From assembly GCA_041652635.1 (NCBI GenBank), contig JBAZGW010000033.1:1-14402 (forward strand): a stretch of 14,402 nucleotides of DNA, in the 5' to 3' direction. This DNA is from Undivivens sp041652635. Lineage in GTDB: Bacteria > Omnitrophota > Gorgyraeia > Gygaellales > Profunditerraquicolaceae. Of this stretch, positions 7,649-13,818 are shown piece after piece. How positions within the stretch are numbered: position 1 is the stretch's first letter; each line of letters starts with the position of its first letter. Under the pieces are notes generated by a model. It was not told the DNA's origin. It searched no databases and saw only the letters and a program-made list of their open reading frames with translations. The position numbers and the translations under genes are program-made.

Positions 7649-8185
7649 TCAATTTTCCTCCGAGCTGATACGCCATATCCTTCCTGAGAATTCAAGTTCC
7701 ACGTTGTTCGCCTCTATCTTTTTTACCATCGCGCCTTCGATCTCGTCTCCGGCTTTAACGATCTGATTGTTGATAATGGCGAATTCTTCGCCTTCTGAAA
7801 GGAATGTTCCGTTCAATATCAGCAGTGGCGGGGCAGGCGGTTCCTTATTCGCTTCATCGGTGTTTTTATCGGTATTTGTCACGGAAGCGGCGGAGAGCCC
7901 GGCAAAATTGCCTTCGCTCAGGATTGTTCCCGCGTTCTTGTCGGGCTCGGGAGCGTTAAAAGATGCCTTTTTCTCCGGAGCGGAGAGGGCGGCCGGCGCA
8001 ACGGCGGAAGATCTCTTGTCCTGATGAATTCCGGCGGAAAGATCGAAAAAGAGCTTTGCCGCGAGCATCCCGGCAAAAACGATCCCCAGGTATAAAACCC
8101 GGGATTTGGAGGCGGGGGGGCGCGGCGCGGAGGAGCCATCGACGGTAACGGGTTTATCCTGGGTTGATTTAGCGCCGTTTTCCAT
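7649..8185 (-). CDS. GspB-like secretion/pilus-associated membrane protein
   Basis: About 178 residues, read leftward. A polar proline-rich N-terminus precedes one transmembrane helix (about 30-47, VLYLGIVFAGMLAAKLFF), a long low-complexity linker, and a C-terminal domain opening LLILNGTFLSEGEEFAIINN. The rest of the domain, QIVKAGDEIEGA, IEANNVELEFSGRIWRI, matches the pattern of the GspB/PulC-like C-terminal domain: a short strand, IING, GD, hydrophobic pairs. Such proteins couple inner-membrane and outer-membrane parts of type II secretion or type IV pilus machines. The start is set by AAAGGAG (8194-8200 on the opposite strand), eight bases before the ATG at 8185; a GTG at 8194 overlaps that site and is unlikely. 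It stands alone, convergent with aroB, with no other secretion gene nearby. Confidence 0.65.
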   Translation of the reverse strand: MENGAKSTQDKPVTVDGSSAPRPPASKSRVLYLGIVFAGMLAAKLFFDLSAGIHQDKRSSAVAPAALSAPEKKASFNAPEPDKNAGTILSEGNFAGLSAASVTNTDKNTDEANKEPPAPPLLILNGTFLSEGEEFAIINNQIVKAGDEIEGAMVKKIEANNVELEFSGRIWRISSEEN

Positions 8186-8193
8186 AGCGTCCA

Positions 8194-8200
8194 CTCCTTT
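8194..8200 (-). promoter_or_regulatory. Shine-Dalgarno deciding the GspB-like start
   Basis: Read on the minus strand, AAAGGAG lies eight bases before ATG 8185. It overlaps the upstream in-frame GTG at 8194, which rules that codon out as a sensible start. Confidence 0.7.
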
Positions 8201-8234
8201 ATTTTTTTGTGGTATTAGTTTTGCATATTTTATA

Positions 8235-8262
8235 TTGAAATGTGGACAAAATCCAGTATAAT
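8235..8262 (+). promoter_or_regulatory. sigma-70-type promoter for the PilZ operon
   Basis: TTGAAA (8235-8240) and TATAAT (8257-8262) are separated by 16 bases in the AT-rich divergent intergenic region 8186-8313. The -10 box is a perfect consensus and the -35 matches four to five positions. Transcription would begin near 8269, giving a leader of about 45 bases before the ATG at 8314. A leftward promoter for the GspB-like gene should also lie here, but none is clear. Confidence 0.6.
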
Positions 8263-8313
8263 TATCTACGATAGTAGAGAAGAACGTTCATTGAACCATT
8301 CACGGCAGGCATA

Positions 8314-8661
8314 ATGCATAATAATAAACGGACATCCCGCAGATATGATCTCGAATTGCCGTTGAAATATTACGTCAGGGGAAACCAGTCTTTCAGCAGC
8401 ACGGTTGCCAGCGATAATATAAGCGCCGGCGGAATAGGTTTTACCGGCCGTTGTTTTATCCCCCCTTCTACCAATCTGATGCTGGAATTGATGGTGGCGA
8501 AAAAGTCCATATCTTCGATAGGCAAAGTGGCGTGGGTGAATGTTTCTTCCCGGTCGAATAAATATAAGCTCGGGGTGGAATTCCTTGAAATGAACCCGAT
8601 GGACAGGGAATATCTGAAAAAATACTTATCCGGCTGTGGCGCGCCGGAGGCACAGCAATAA
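8314..8661 (+). CDS. PilZ-domain protein, first copy
   Basis: A single-domain 115-residue PilZ protein, expected to bind cyclic di-GMP. The N-terminal arginine motif is in KRTSRRYDL (R9-R10), and the second ligand motif reads DNISAGGIGF (34-43), fitting the D/NxSxxG consensus. The beta strands continue through VAWVN and YKLGVEFLEM, followed by a C-terminal helix REYLKKYLSG. No output domain is attached, so it probably signals by protein-protein contact. It is first in a rightward operon behind the promoter at 8235-8262; the ribosome site (GGCAGG) is weak. A second PilZ gene lies two genes on. Confidence 0.9.
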   Translation: MHNNKRTSRRYDLELPLKYYVRGNQSFSSTVASDNISAGGIGFTGRCFIPPSTNLMLELMVAKKSISSIGKVAWVNVSSRSNKYKLGVEFLEMNPMDREYLKKYLSGCGAPEAQQ

Positions 8662-8683
8662 GCGACAAGGAAAGGAAAAAGAT

Positions 8684-8866
8684 ATGACAGCGGCGAATAC
8701 TGGCGCTCCGGAGACGGCGGCGGAAGAAAAACAGAGCAACTGCCTGGGGTGCAACAAACCATTAAAGAAAATGGACGTTTACTACCGTAACGGAAAGTAT
8801 TACTGCGACAAGAAATGCTGGAAGAAAGCGAAGGGGGCGGCGGCTTCCGGCGAGGGGAAGAAATAA
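8684..8866 (+). CDS. tiny putative zinc-ribbon protein
   Basis: Sixty residues: a polar Ala/Glu N-terminus, then CLGC (C20, C23), a short strand MDVYYRNGKYY and CDKKC (C41, C45), ending in a Lys/Gly/Ala tail. The two cysteine pairs about 18 residues apart look like a single small zinc ribbon, of the sort found in MYM/TRASH-like or cytochrome-oxidase-repeat fingers. The start is set by GGAAAGG eight bases upstream of ATG 8684; a longer frame begins further upstream but overlaps the PilZ gene. The last base of its TAA is the first base of the next ATG (TAATG at 8864-8868). It is sandwiched between two PilZ genes, which suggests a partner role. Function unknown. Confidence 0.75.
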   Translation: MTAANTGAPETAAEEKQSNCLGCNKPLKKMDVYYRNGKYYCDKKCWKKAKGAAASGEGKK

Positions 8867-9228
8867 TGGCAGATACTAATAATTATAGCGACAGGCGCCT
8901 TCATCCCAGGATAGACCACGGGATGCCGATAAACGTGATGGCGGACGGTTACGATTTTATGTCCACCACCCGGAACGTGAGCTGCCTTGGCGCTTATTGT
9001 CATATAGGCAAATATGTCCCGCCTTTCACGAAACTGTGCATAAAACTGAAACTGCCGGTCAAGAAAGCGCGCGTGTCCAAAAAGATCGAAGTGGCGTGTA
9101 AAGGCGTCGTGGTAAGGACTGACGACGACCCCTCCGGAGGTTTTAATATCGCGGTCTTTTTCAACGATATAAAGCCCGTGCAGCAGCATAGGATCGCCGA
9201 ATATATAAACCAGTTCATTCCCCGCTGA
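8866..9228 (+). CDS. PilZ-domain protein, second copy
   Basis: About 120 residues forming one PilZ domain. The arginine motif is RRLHPR (10-15) and the second motif NVSCLGAY (38-45). Here the residue before xSxxG is N, as in many functional PilZ domains, although the first G of the usual GG is replaced by L. GGFNIAVFF and a C-terminal helix (QHRIAEYINQFI) complete the fold. ATG 8866 overlaps the zinc-ribbon stop (TAATG) with GAGGGGAAG as ribosome site; a longer frame from 8815 would lie inside that gene. The two PilZ proteins differ greatly in sequence, so this is not a recent duplication. Cyclic di-GMP binding is likely but not certain. Confidence 0.88.
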   Translation: MADTNNYSDRRLHPRIDHGMPINVMADGYDFMSTTRNVSCLGAYCHIGKYVPPFTKLCIKLKLPVKKARVSKKIEVACKGVVVRTDDDPSGGFNIAVFFNDIKPVQQHRIAEYINQFIPR

Positions 9229-9250
9229 AGGCCTGTCCCGCGTAACATCT

Positions 9251-9808
9251 ATGGGTAGAATAAAGAAGAACCTGCCGGTGAAATTGATCTGCGGTATGCT
9301 GTTCAACGAAGAAAAAGAAGGCGCGCGGGCGTTCAAGCAGTTGCGCGGGCGTTTTGGACCAGTGGATTTTGAAAGCGAAAGTGTGCCGTTCACCCGCACG
9401 GAATATTACGAAAAAGAATTCGGCGGCGGCCTGCGGCGTAAATTCATCTCCTTCGAGAAACTGATCGCTCCCGATAGACTCGCCGGGATCAAGTTGTTCA
9501 CGAACCGCGTCGAGGCCGCGCTAAGTTCCGGCGGAAGGCGCAGGGTGAATTTGGATCCCGGCTATCTGGAACTTGCCAAATTCGTGCTCGCCTCTACCAA
9601 GGACTTCAGCCACCGTATCTATCTTTCAAAAGGTATTTACGCGGAGATCACTCTTCTTTACCGTTCAGGGGCTTTTCGTCCGCTGGATTGGACATATCCC
9701 GATTATCGCACAGAATGGTATATAGAAACCCTGGAAAAAGTCCGGCGGATATATTACCGCGCGGTCGTCCCTCCGGAATGCCGGCGGAGAAACGCTGAGA
9801 ATGACTGA
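9251..9808 (+). CDS. DUF4416 family protein
   Basis: A 185-residue protein that I recognise as DUF4416. It has VKLICGMLFNEE near the start, GPVDFES, FTRTEYYEKEFG, the SFEKLIAPDRL then KLFTNRVE block, and the very characteristic NLDPGYLELAKFVLAST, HRIYLSKGIYAEITL and WTYPDYRTEWY at the C-terminal end. The family is conserved in deep-branching and anaerobic bacteria and its function is not established. There is no signal peptide or membrane segment. It overlaps the radical SAM gene by eight bases, so the two are probably co-translated, which hints at a linked role. Confidence 0.92.
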   Translation: MGRIKKNLPVKLICGMLFNEEKEGARAFKQLRGRFGPVDFESESVPFTRTEYYEKEFGGGLRRKFISFEKLIAPDRLAGIKLFTNRVEAALSSGGRRRVNLDPGYLELAKFVLASTKDFSHRIYLSKGIYAEITLLYRSGAFRPLDWTYPDYRTEWYIETLEKVRRIYYRAVVPPECRRRNAEND

Positions 9809-10802
9809 ACAGAGAGCGCCGCGCGGACCGGCATACAAGGACGCCGGCCTCGCCGGTTTGTCGGAAAAACTTGAAGGAATGCTGGCTGATTGCCGTATCT
9901 GCCCGCGGTCCTGCGGGGTGGACCGCGCCAAAGGTCAAAAAGGTTTTTGCCGCGTAGGCAGAGAGGCGCGCGTTTACAGCTATCTTTCTCATCACGGAGA
10001 AGAGCCGCCGATCTCCGGGACCGGGGGATCGGGCACGATCTTTTTCTCCGGCTGTAATATGCGCTGCGTTTATTGTCAGAATTATAAATTCAGCCAGACG
10101 ATCTCGGCGGACGGAACGGTCCCCGGAAGGGCGGTATCCGCGGAGGAACTGGCGGAGATTATGCTGGGCCTTCAGGCGTCGGGATGTCACAATATAAACC
10201 TGGTCACGCCCGGCCATGTCCTGCCGCAGATAATCGCGGGTTTGGTTATCGCCTCCGGGCGCGGGTTGAATATTCCTTTGGTTTATAACACCGGCGGCTA
10301 TGATTCTCCCGAAATGATCGGTTTATTGGAGAAGGTTGTCGATATCTACCTGGTTGATATGCGTTACGCCGAGGAAGAAAACGCGGTTAAGTATTCGCTG
10401 GCGCCCGGATATCCGGCGTTCAATCTGGCCGCCGTAAAAGAAATGTGCCGTCAGCGTCCGGCAGCGATCTTTGACCAGCGGGGGATAATGCGGGAAGGCG
10501 TTATCGTCAGACATCTGGTATTACCGGAGAATATTTCCGGGACAAAAAAAGTTCTGGAGCGTCTTGCGCGAGCTGTCCCTCCGGAGAATGTCCATTTAAG
10601 CCTGATGAGCCAGTATCTGCCCTGCAACAAAGCGCAAGAATACAGGGAGCTTTCCCGCAGAGTAAGCCGGGAAGAATACTCCTCCGCCGCCGATCATTTA
10701 GCGGTTTTCGGTTTCAGCAATGGATGGGTCCAGGAGGCGAACGGATCAGTTGAACTCGCGGGTGTTAATATCAGGCCGAAACATTTTAAAGGAAAGGAAT
10801 AA
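9801..10802 (+). CDS. PflX-like radical SAM protein
   Basis: A 333-residue radical SAM enzyme of the PflX group (COG1313), homologous to pyruvate formate-lyase activating enzymes. The 4Fe-4S cluster motif CxxxCxxC is in SGCNMRCVYCQN (C85, C89, C92). An N-terminal cysteine set, CRICPRSCGVD (C31, C34, C38) with C50 in KGFC, suggests a second metal or cluster site typical of this group. HNINLVTPGH and YNTGGYDS are shared family motifs. No glycyl-radical enzyme or AMMECR1/Memo gene is in view, so the substrate is unknown. ATG 9801 gives a family-like N-terminus and overlaps DUF4416 by eight bases; rlmB follows after five bases. Confidence 0.9.
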   Translation: MTEQRAPRGPAYKDAGLAGLSEKLEGMLADCRICPRSCGVDRAKGQKGFCRVGREARVYSYLSHHGEEPPISGTGGSGTIFFSGCNMRCVYCQNYKFSQTISADGTVPGRAVSAEELAEIMLGLQASGCHNINLVTPGHVLPQIIAGLVIASGRGLNIPLVYNTGGYDSPEMIGLLEKVVDIYLVDMRYAEEENAVKYSLAPGYPAFNLAAVKEMCRQRPAAIFDQRGIMREGVIVRHLVLPENISGTKKVLERLARAVPPENVHLSLMSQYLPCNKAQEYRELSRRVSREEYSSAADHLAVFGFSNGWVQEANGSVELAGVNIRPKHFKGKE

Positions 10803-10807
10803 TATAA

Positions 10808-11548
10808 ATGTATTTATACGGGAAGCGTTCAATAAACGAGCGTTTGCTGGTAAACCCCCGGAGTGTAAAACAGGTAATACTTGAGCATGGCGGCGGGCGT
10901 GTCCCGGAAGTTGCGGCTTTGGCGCGTTCGAAGCGGATACCGGTTGAATTGATCCACACTACCCGTTTTAAAAGCATAACCCGCGGCATCCATTCCCAGG
11001 GTATCATTGCCGAGGTGGAAGATTTTGCCTACGCCGATCTGGACGAAATAATAGGGGTTGAAAATACAAAGAAACCCACGCTTATCCTGCTTGACAGGAT
11101 CAACGATCCGCAGAATCTGGGCGCTATCTTAAGGACATGCGCCTGCATGGGCGGGTTTTGCGTAGTGTTGCCCAAGCATGAATGCGTTGATGTCACGGAA
11201 ACGGTGCTTAAAGTGGCTTGCGGGGCGGAGAATTATGTGCCGGTTTGTCTTCTTTCTACTCTGGCGGTAGCCGTGGATAAAGCGAAAGAAGAGGGATATT
11301 GGATCGCCGCTACGGTTGTTGAAGGCGGGGACAATCCGCGCGGGACGGCGATCAACTTTCCGCTGGCCTTGGTTTTCGGTTCAGAAGGGGAGGGGGTCCG
11401 GGCGGGATTATTGAAAGAGCTTGATTATCGCTTTACCCTGCCGATGCAAGGCGCTGAATTATCGTTGAACGTTGCCAATGCCGTGAGTATCTTTTGTTAT
11501 GAGATAACCTGCCAGAGGAATCTGAATGAAAACAAAAAAAGCGCCTGA
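10808..11548 (+). CDS. rlmB: 23S rRNA 2'-O-ribose methyltransferase (TrmH family)
   Basis: A 246-residue SPOUT methyltransferase of the RlmB type, which methylates the ribose of G2251 (E. coli numbering) in 23S rRNA using SAM. The N-terminal substrate-binding domain (MYLYGKRSINERLL, IHSQGIIAEV) is followed by the three knot motifs: DRINDPQNLGAILRT (96-110, with catalytic R109), FGSEGEGV (190-197) and ELSLNVANAVSIF (217-229). An AAAGGAAAGG ribosome site precedes the ATG. TrmH paralogues are hard to separate by eye, so rlmB is the most likely but not the only name. It overlaps the next gene by 23 bases. Confidence 0.88.
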   Translation: MYLYGKRSINERLLVNPRSVKQVILEHGGGRVPEVAALARSKRIPVELIHTTRFKSITRGIHSQGIIAEVEDFAYADLDEIIGVENTKKPTLILLDRINDPQNLGAILRTCACMGGFCVVLPKHECVDVTETVLKVACGAENYVPVCLLSTLAVAVDKAKEEGYWIAATVVEGGDNPRGTAINFPLALVFGSEGEGVRAGLLKELDYRFTLPMQGAELSLNVANAVSIFCYEITCQRNLNENKKSA

Positions 11549-12119
11549 ATTAACCGCTCTTCTTGATTTCCTTGCCGAAGCCGGGCAGTTAAAACGGGTC
11601 AAACGTTCCGGCTGGTGGGTAACCGGTATTAAACATCCGGAAAGCGTGGCCGAACACTGTTTCCGTTGCGCGGTGATCGGTTACCTGATCGCCAAAGTCG
11701 AAAAGGCGGATGTTTATCAAGTGTTATTGATGTGCTTATTTAACGATATCCACGAAGCAAGGATAAACGATCTGCACAAAGTGGGACATCGTTATATAGA
11801 TTTCAAGAAAGCCGAAGATAAGGCCTATTCCGGGCAAATTTCGGCCCTTCCCAGGCCGGTGCGCTTGGAAATGGGCCGGTCAAGATCACAATATAACGAT
11901 CAATTAACGCCTGAAGCGGTTATCGCAAGAGATGCCGATATTCTGGAGTGTATACTGCAGGCCAAGGAGTATTTCGACGCGGGGAACGTCAACACGCGCA
12001 GTTTTATGAGTGTTGGAGATAAATATCTTAAGAGCGCTTTTGCCAGGAAACTTTTCTCTCGTTTGAAGAAATGGGATTCCACCCGCTGGTGGCGGGAATT
12101 GGCGGTATTTGAACGATAA
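11526..12119 (+). CDS. HD-family 5'-deoxynucleotidase-like protein (HDDC2/YfbR-like)
   Basis: A 197-residue member of the HD_3/HDDC2 group, whose relatives dephosphorylate deoxyribonucleoside 5'-monophosphates. HPESVAEHCFRC supplies the first metal histidine (H44). The segment expected to carry the HD pair reads CLFNDIHEARINDLH (70-84), so the histidine is replaced by N73 beside D74, with E77 and D82 kept. The distal aspartate is in VIARDADILE (D136 or D138). The AAC codon is one base from CAC. If the substitution is real, metal binding may be altered; it may also be a subfamily trait. The gene overlaps rlmB by 23 bases and is followed 21 bases on by a small lipoprotein gene. Confidence 0.82.
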   Translation: MKTKKAPELTALLDFLAEAGQLKRVKRSGWWVTGIKHPESVAEHCFRCAVIGYLIAKVEKADVYQVLLMCLFNDIHEARINDLHKVGHRYIDFKKAEDKAYSGQISALPRPVRLEMGRSRSQYNDQLTPEAVIARDADILECILQAKEYFDAGNVNTRSFMSVGDKYLKSAFARKLFSRLKKWDSTRWWRELAVFER

Positions 12120-12140
12120 CCCGGAAGGAGACCAAAAGTT

Positions 12141-12341
12141 ATGAACAAGAACGCGACCTCTCTTGTAATTGCCGTATTTCTGGCGTCTTTTTTGATTCCC
12201 GGATGCGAGACAGTGGCCGGGACATCTCGAGGCGCGGCCCGCGGTGCCGGAGAAGATATGGAGAACGCCGGGAAAGCCGCGAAGACCGTAGTTGAAGCCC
12301 CGGGAAAGATAGACAAAAAGATGCGTGAGGAACTTTGGTGA
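12141..12341 (+). CDS. small entericidin-like lipoprotein
   Basis: Sixty-six residues. A lysine/asparagine N-region and a hydrophobic stretch (LVIAVFLASFLIPGC) end at a lipobox-like IPGC with C22; proline at the -2 position is somewhat unusual. The mature part (ETVAGTSRGAARGAGEDMEN) resembles entericidin-type peptides, which share a TVxGxGxD pattern, but that resemblance is short. GAAGGAG ten bases upstream supports the start. It should sit in the membrane as a lipid-anchored peptide of about 45 residues. Entericidins are linked to envelope stress in enterobacteria; no such role is shown here. It is the last gene of the rightward string. Confidence 0.75.
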   Translation: MNKNATSLVIAVFLASFLIPGCETVAGTSRGAARGAGEDMENAGKAAKTVVEAPGKIDKKMREELW

Positions 12342-12379
12342 TCCTAGCATAAACCTGTTAACTAAAGCAAAACTCGGTA

Positions 12380-12404
12380 TTTGTCCTTGTTTTCGGAGGA
12401 CAAA
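12380..12404 (+). other. hairpin TTTGTCCT/AGGACAAA
   Basis: Eight bases (12380-12387) pair perfectly with 12397-12404 around a nine-base loop (TGTTTTCGG). An A-run rather than a T-run follows, so it is not a standard rightward terminator. It lies 39 bases past the lipoprotein stop and upstream of the larger hairpin. Confidence 0.45.
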
Positions 12405-12419
12405 AAGTGTATGTTTTAT

Positions 12420-12473
12420 ATAGGCCACGATCTGATAAACATTGAGTTTATCGGAGAGTGGCTTTTATATTTT
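12420..12473 (+). terminator. large hairpin with U-rich tail
   Basis: GCCAC (12424-12428) pairs with GTGGC (12458-12462). After a tandem GA/GA internal loop the stem continues with TCT/GGA and then GATAAAC (12434-12440) with GTTTATC (12446-12452), closing on the five-base loop ATTGA. TTTTATATTTT follows. It is the best Rho-independent terminator candidate in the window and would end the operon that starts at 8314. The long, partly non-canonical stem also leaves room for an RNA element. Confidence 0.6.
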
Positions 12474-12604
12474 ACTCTGGTAAAGGCATTCGTGAAAGAA
12501 GTGCTGGTTGGGGATAGGGGGGGAGAAAAGATATAAGAAAAAAATTTAACCACTTTAGAAATATTTTGTTAAAGCATGTCTCTTAAGGTTAACAGGGCGG
12601 GGGA

Positions 12605-13570
12605 ATGAAAATACCCTATTTGATTTTTACGACTTTTGTTGTTGTGCTGACAGCTAACGTTTCGCTTGATAACGCTATTGCCTGGGGAGATTCTTGGGCA
12701 GCGATAGGCGGCAGCACCGCAGATGCGCAGGAAACTTCCGTTTCAAACTGGCAAACCGGCGGAAGCGCGATAGGCAATACCGAAGAAGTTAAGCTGCATA
12801 CTATGTCTTCCGCCGCTATTCAAAATATTCCGTTGACCCAAACCTTCTATGGCGGTTGTTCATTATCGGAATACGAGGGATTTTCAAATCTGAAGAATAC
12901 CGAAGCGAAGGCAATGTTGGAAAGTTTTTTTGCCTCGCTGCTATTGCATCGATCAAGCTTCCCAAGTTATAAAGACGGTGAACAGCAATGTATCCAGGAT
13001 TATGAAACGGCAAAAGCAAACTGGACCGCGGATCTTAAAAAATACGATCCGCAGCACGTATCATGGGCGGATAATATGCATTTAGTTACATCCGATACGG
13101 AATGGCACGCGATGACCGCGATATCTCCGAATGGGCAGTTTTCCAACCCCTCGGAAGTCTACATAGTGGATGCCAGGGATATTAGTTATCGAGGGACGGT
13201 CACTGATTATAACGGCGATGATAATGATATCCTTAAAATCTACAGCACATATTCGATGCGGTATGGTAAAGATTATGAAAACGGCAAGCTTGTTTCCGGA
13301 GAAGAAGCGACAACCCTGATCGACGGGACTCCATCGCAAACATTCGCGGCAGGGGCAAAACCCGACCGAATAATTGATAATACCGTTGAGAATATGATCA
13401 ATCACAGATCGGAAGTTATTCATGACAATCTCACCGGCCTGCCGATAAACACACAAAAAACATATTACGAATCCAAGATAGATCCGAATATCTTTTATAG
13501 TCAGGAATCGTATGACCTTCGGTTGTCTACAACGGAAAGAAGCAGACTAATGACAATAGAACCCAAGTAA
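12605..13570 (+). CDS. unrecognised exported protein
   Basis: A 321-residue protein that I do not recognise. An N-terminal signal peptide is clear: lysine, hydrophobic core (YLIFTTFVVVLTANV) and likely cleavage after AIA at 24-26. The mature start carries two similar Gly/Ser-rich pieces, WGDSWAAIGGSTADAQE and NWQTGGSAIGNTEE. Only two cysteines remain (C85, C129), a possible disulfide. The rest is soluble and rich in Asp, Asn and Tyr, with an acidic DYNGDDNDILK segment near residue 205 and no transmembrane helix. GGCGGGGGA precedes the ATG. Base composition is visibly more AT-rich than the operon to its left, and it stands alone between non-coding stretches, which hints at acquisition. A periplasmic or secreted location is likely; function unknown. 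Confidence 0.8.
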   Translation: MKIPYLIFTTFVVVLTANVSLDNAIAWGDSWAAIGGSTADAQETSVSNWQTGGSAIGNTEEVKLHTMSSAAIQNIPLTQTFYGGCSLSEYEGFSNLKNTEAKAMLESFFASLLLHRSSFPSYKDGEQQCIQDYETAKANWTADLKKYDPQHVSWADNMHLVTSDTEWHAMTAISPNGQFSNPSEVYIVDARDISYRGTVTDYNGDDNDILKIYSTYSMRYGKDYENGKLVSGEEATTLIDGTPSQTFAAGAKPDRIIDNTVENMINHRSEVIHDNLTGLPINTQKTYYESKIDPNIFYSQESYDLRLSTTERSRLMTIEPK

Positions 13571-13712
13571 CGGATTTTCTTATAAAAAATGACAGGTTTT
13601 TCTGATTAGTCTCGAGAAATAGTGAATTGGCCCGGGAACTGGCTTTTGATGTCTTTACCTATAGGTGTAGTTAACATAAGATATATTATAGGAAGCTAAC
13701 CCGTCGATAAAT

Positions 13713-13736
13713 AAGCCGATCATCAAGCCTCGGCTT
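13713..13736 (-). other. hairpin downstream of leftward promoter
   Basis: AAGCCGA (13713-13719) pairs perfectly with TCGGCTT (13730-13736) around a ten-base loop. It lies about 40 bases into the transcript that the leftward promoter at 13781-13809 would make, followed by an AT-rich run on the minus strand. It could be part of a small RNA or an attenuator. Confidence 0.35.
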
Positions 13737-13780
13737 CAGTCTTGTCTACCATTCTTCTCAATGAGCTACCAACAAATAAC

Positions 13781-13809
13781 TATATAACTCACACTACAAA
13801 TTTTGTCAA
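13781..13809 (-). promoter_or_regulatory. near-consensus leftward sigma-70 promoter
   Basis: On the minus strand a perfect -35 box TTGACA (13804-13809) is followed 17 bases later by TATATA (13781-13786). It lies just beyond the stop of the leftward gene at 13819-14127 and points into a stretch with no convincing ORF, so any product would be a small RNA, a very short peptide, or antisense to the end of the exported-protein gene. Confidence 0.5.
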
Positions 13810-13818
13810 GAATATTCT

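Larger units (their letters stand above)
12354..12596. repeat. intergenic stretch bounded by CCTGTTAAC / GTTAACAGG
   Basis: A perfect 9-bp inverted repeat (12354-12362 and 12588-12596) lies near both edges of the 263-base gap between the lipoprotein gene and the exported-protein gene. No ORF or target duplication is visible. A match this long within a gap of this size could arise by chance roughly once in ten such gaps, so an inserted element is only a possibility. Confidence 0.25.
13571..13818. other. AT-rich stretch without a convincing gene
   Basis: No ORF with a ribosome site was found here. Short open pieces exist on both strands, the longest around 13606-13680, but none reads as a known protein end. 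It contains a leftward near-consensus promoter (13781-13809), a 7-bp hairpin (13713-13736) and a CCCGGG palindrome near 13631. No tRNA was seen. Confidence 0.5.

Noticed and set aside
7767..8148. Rightward open frames opposite the GspB-like gene
   Set aside because: Low-complexity shadows of the proline/alanine-rich linker; the leftward frame has the ribosome site, membrane helix and domain.
8636..8683. Extended N-terminus of the zinc-ribbon protein
   Set aside because: It overlaps the first PilZ gene, while ATG 8684 has a well-placed GGAAAGG.
8815..8865. Extended N-terminus of the second PilZ protein
   Set aside because: It would overlap the zinc-ribbon gene almost completely at its 3' end and add a Gly/Glu-rich leader foreign to PilZ; ATG 8866 has its own ribosome site.
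822..12600. TAACAGGGCGG shared by 822-832 and 12590-12600, upstream of two genes
   Set aside because: An 11-base match is expected many times by chance in a window this size, and the flanks do not match.
13571..13600. Terminator for the exported-protein gene
   Set aside because: T-runs are present but no stem of useful length forms next to them.
13606..13674. Rightward open frame reading SELARELAFDVF, faintly like a four-helix-bundle protein start
   Set aside because: It stops within about 20 codons, lacks a start with ribosome site, and the resemblance is too short.
13606..13677. Short leftward open frame ending in FTISRD
   Set aside because: Only 23 codons from its ATG, no ribosome site and no recognisable family; it could be a gene remnant but cannot be supported.
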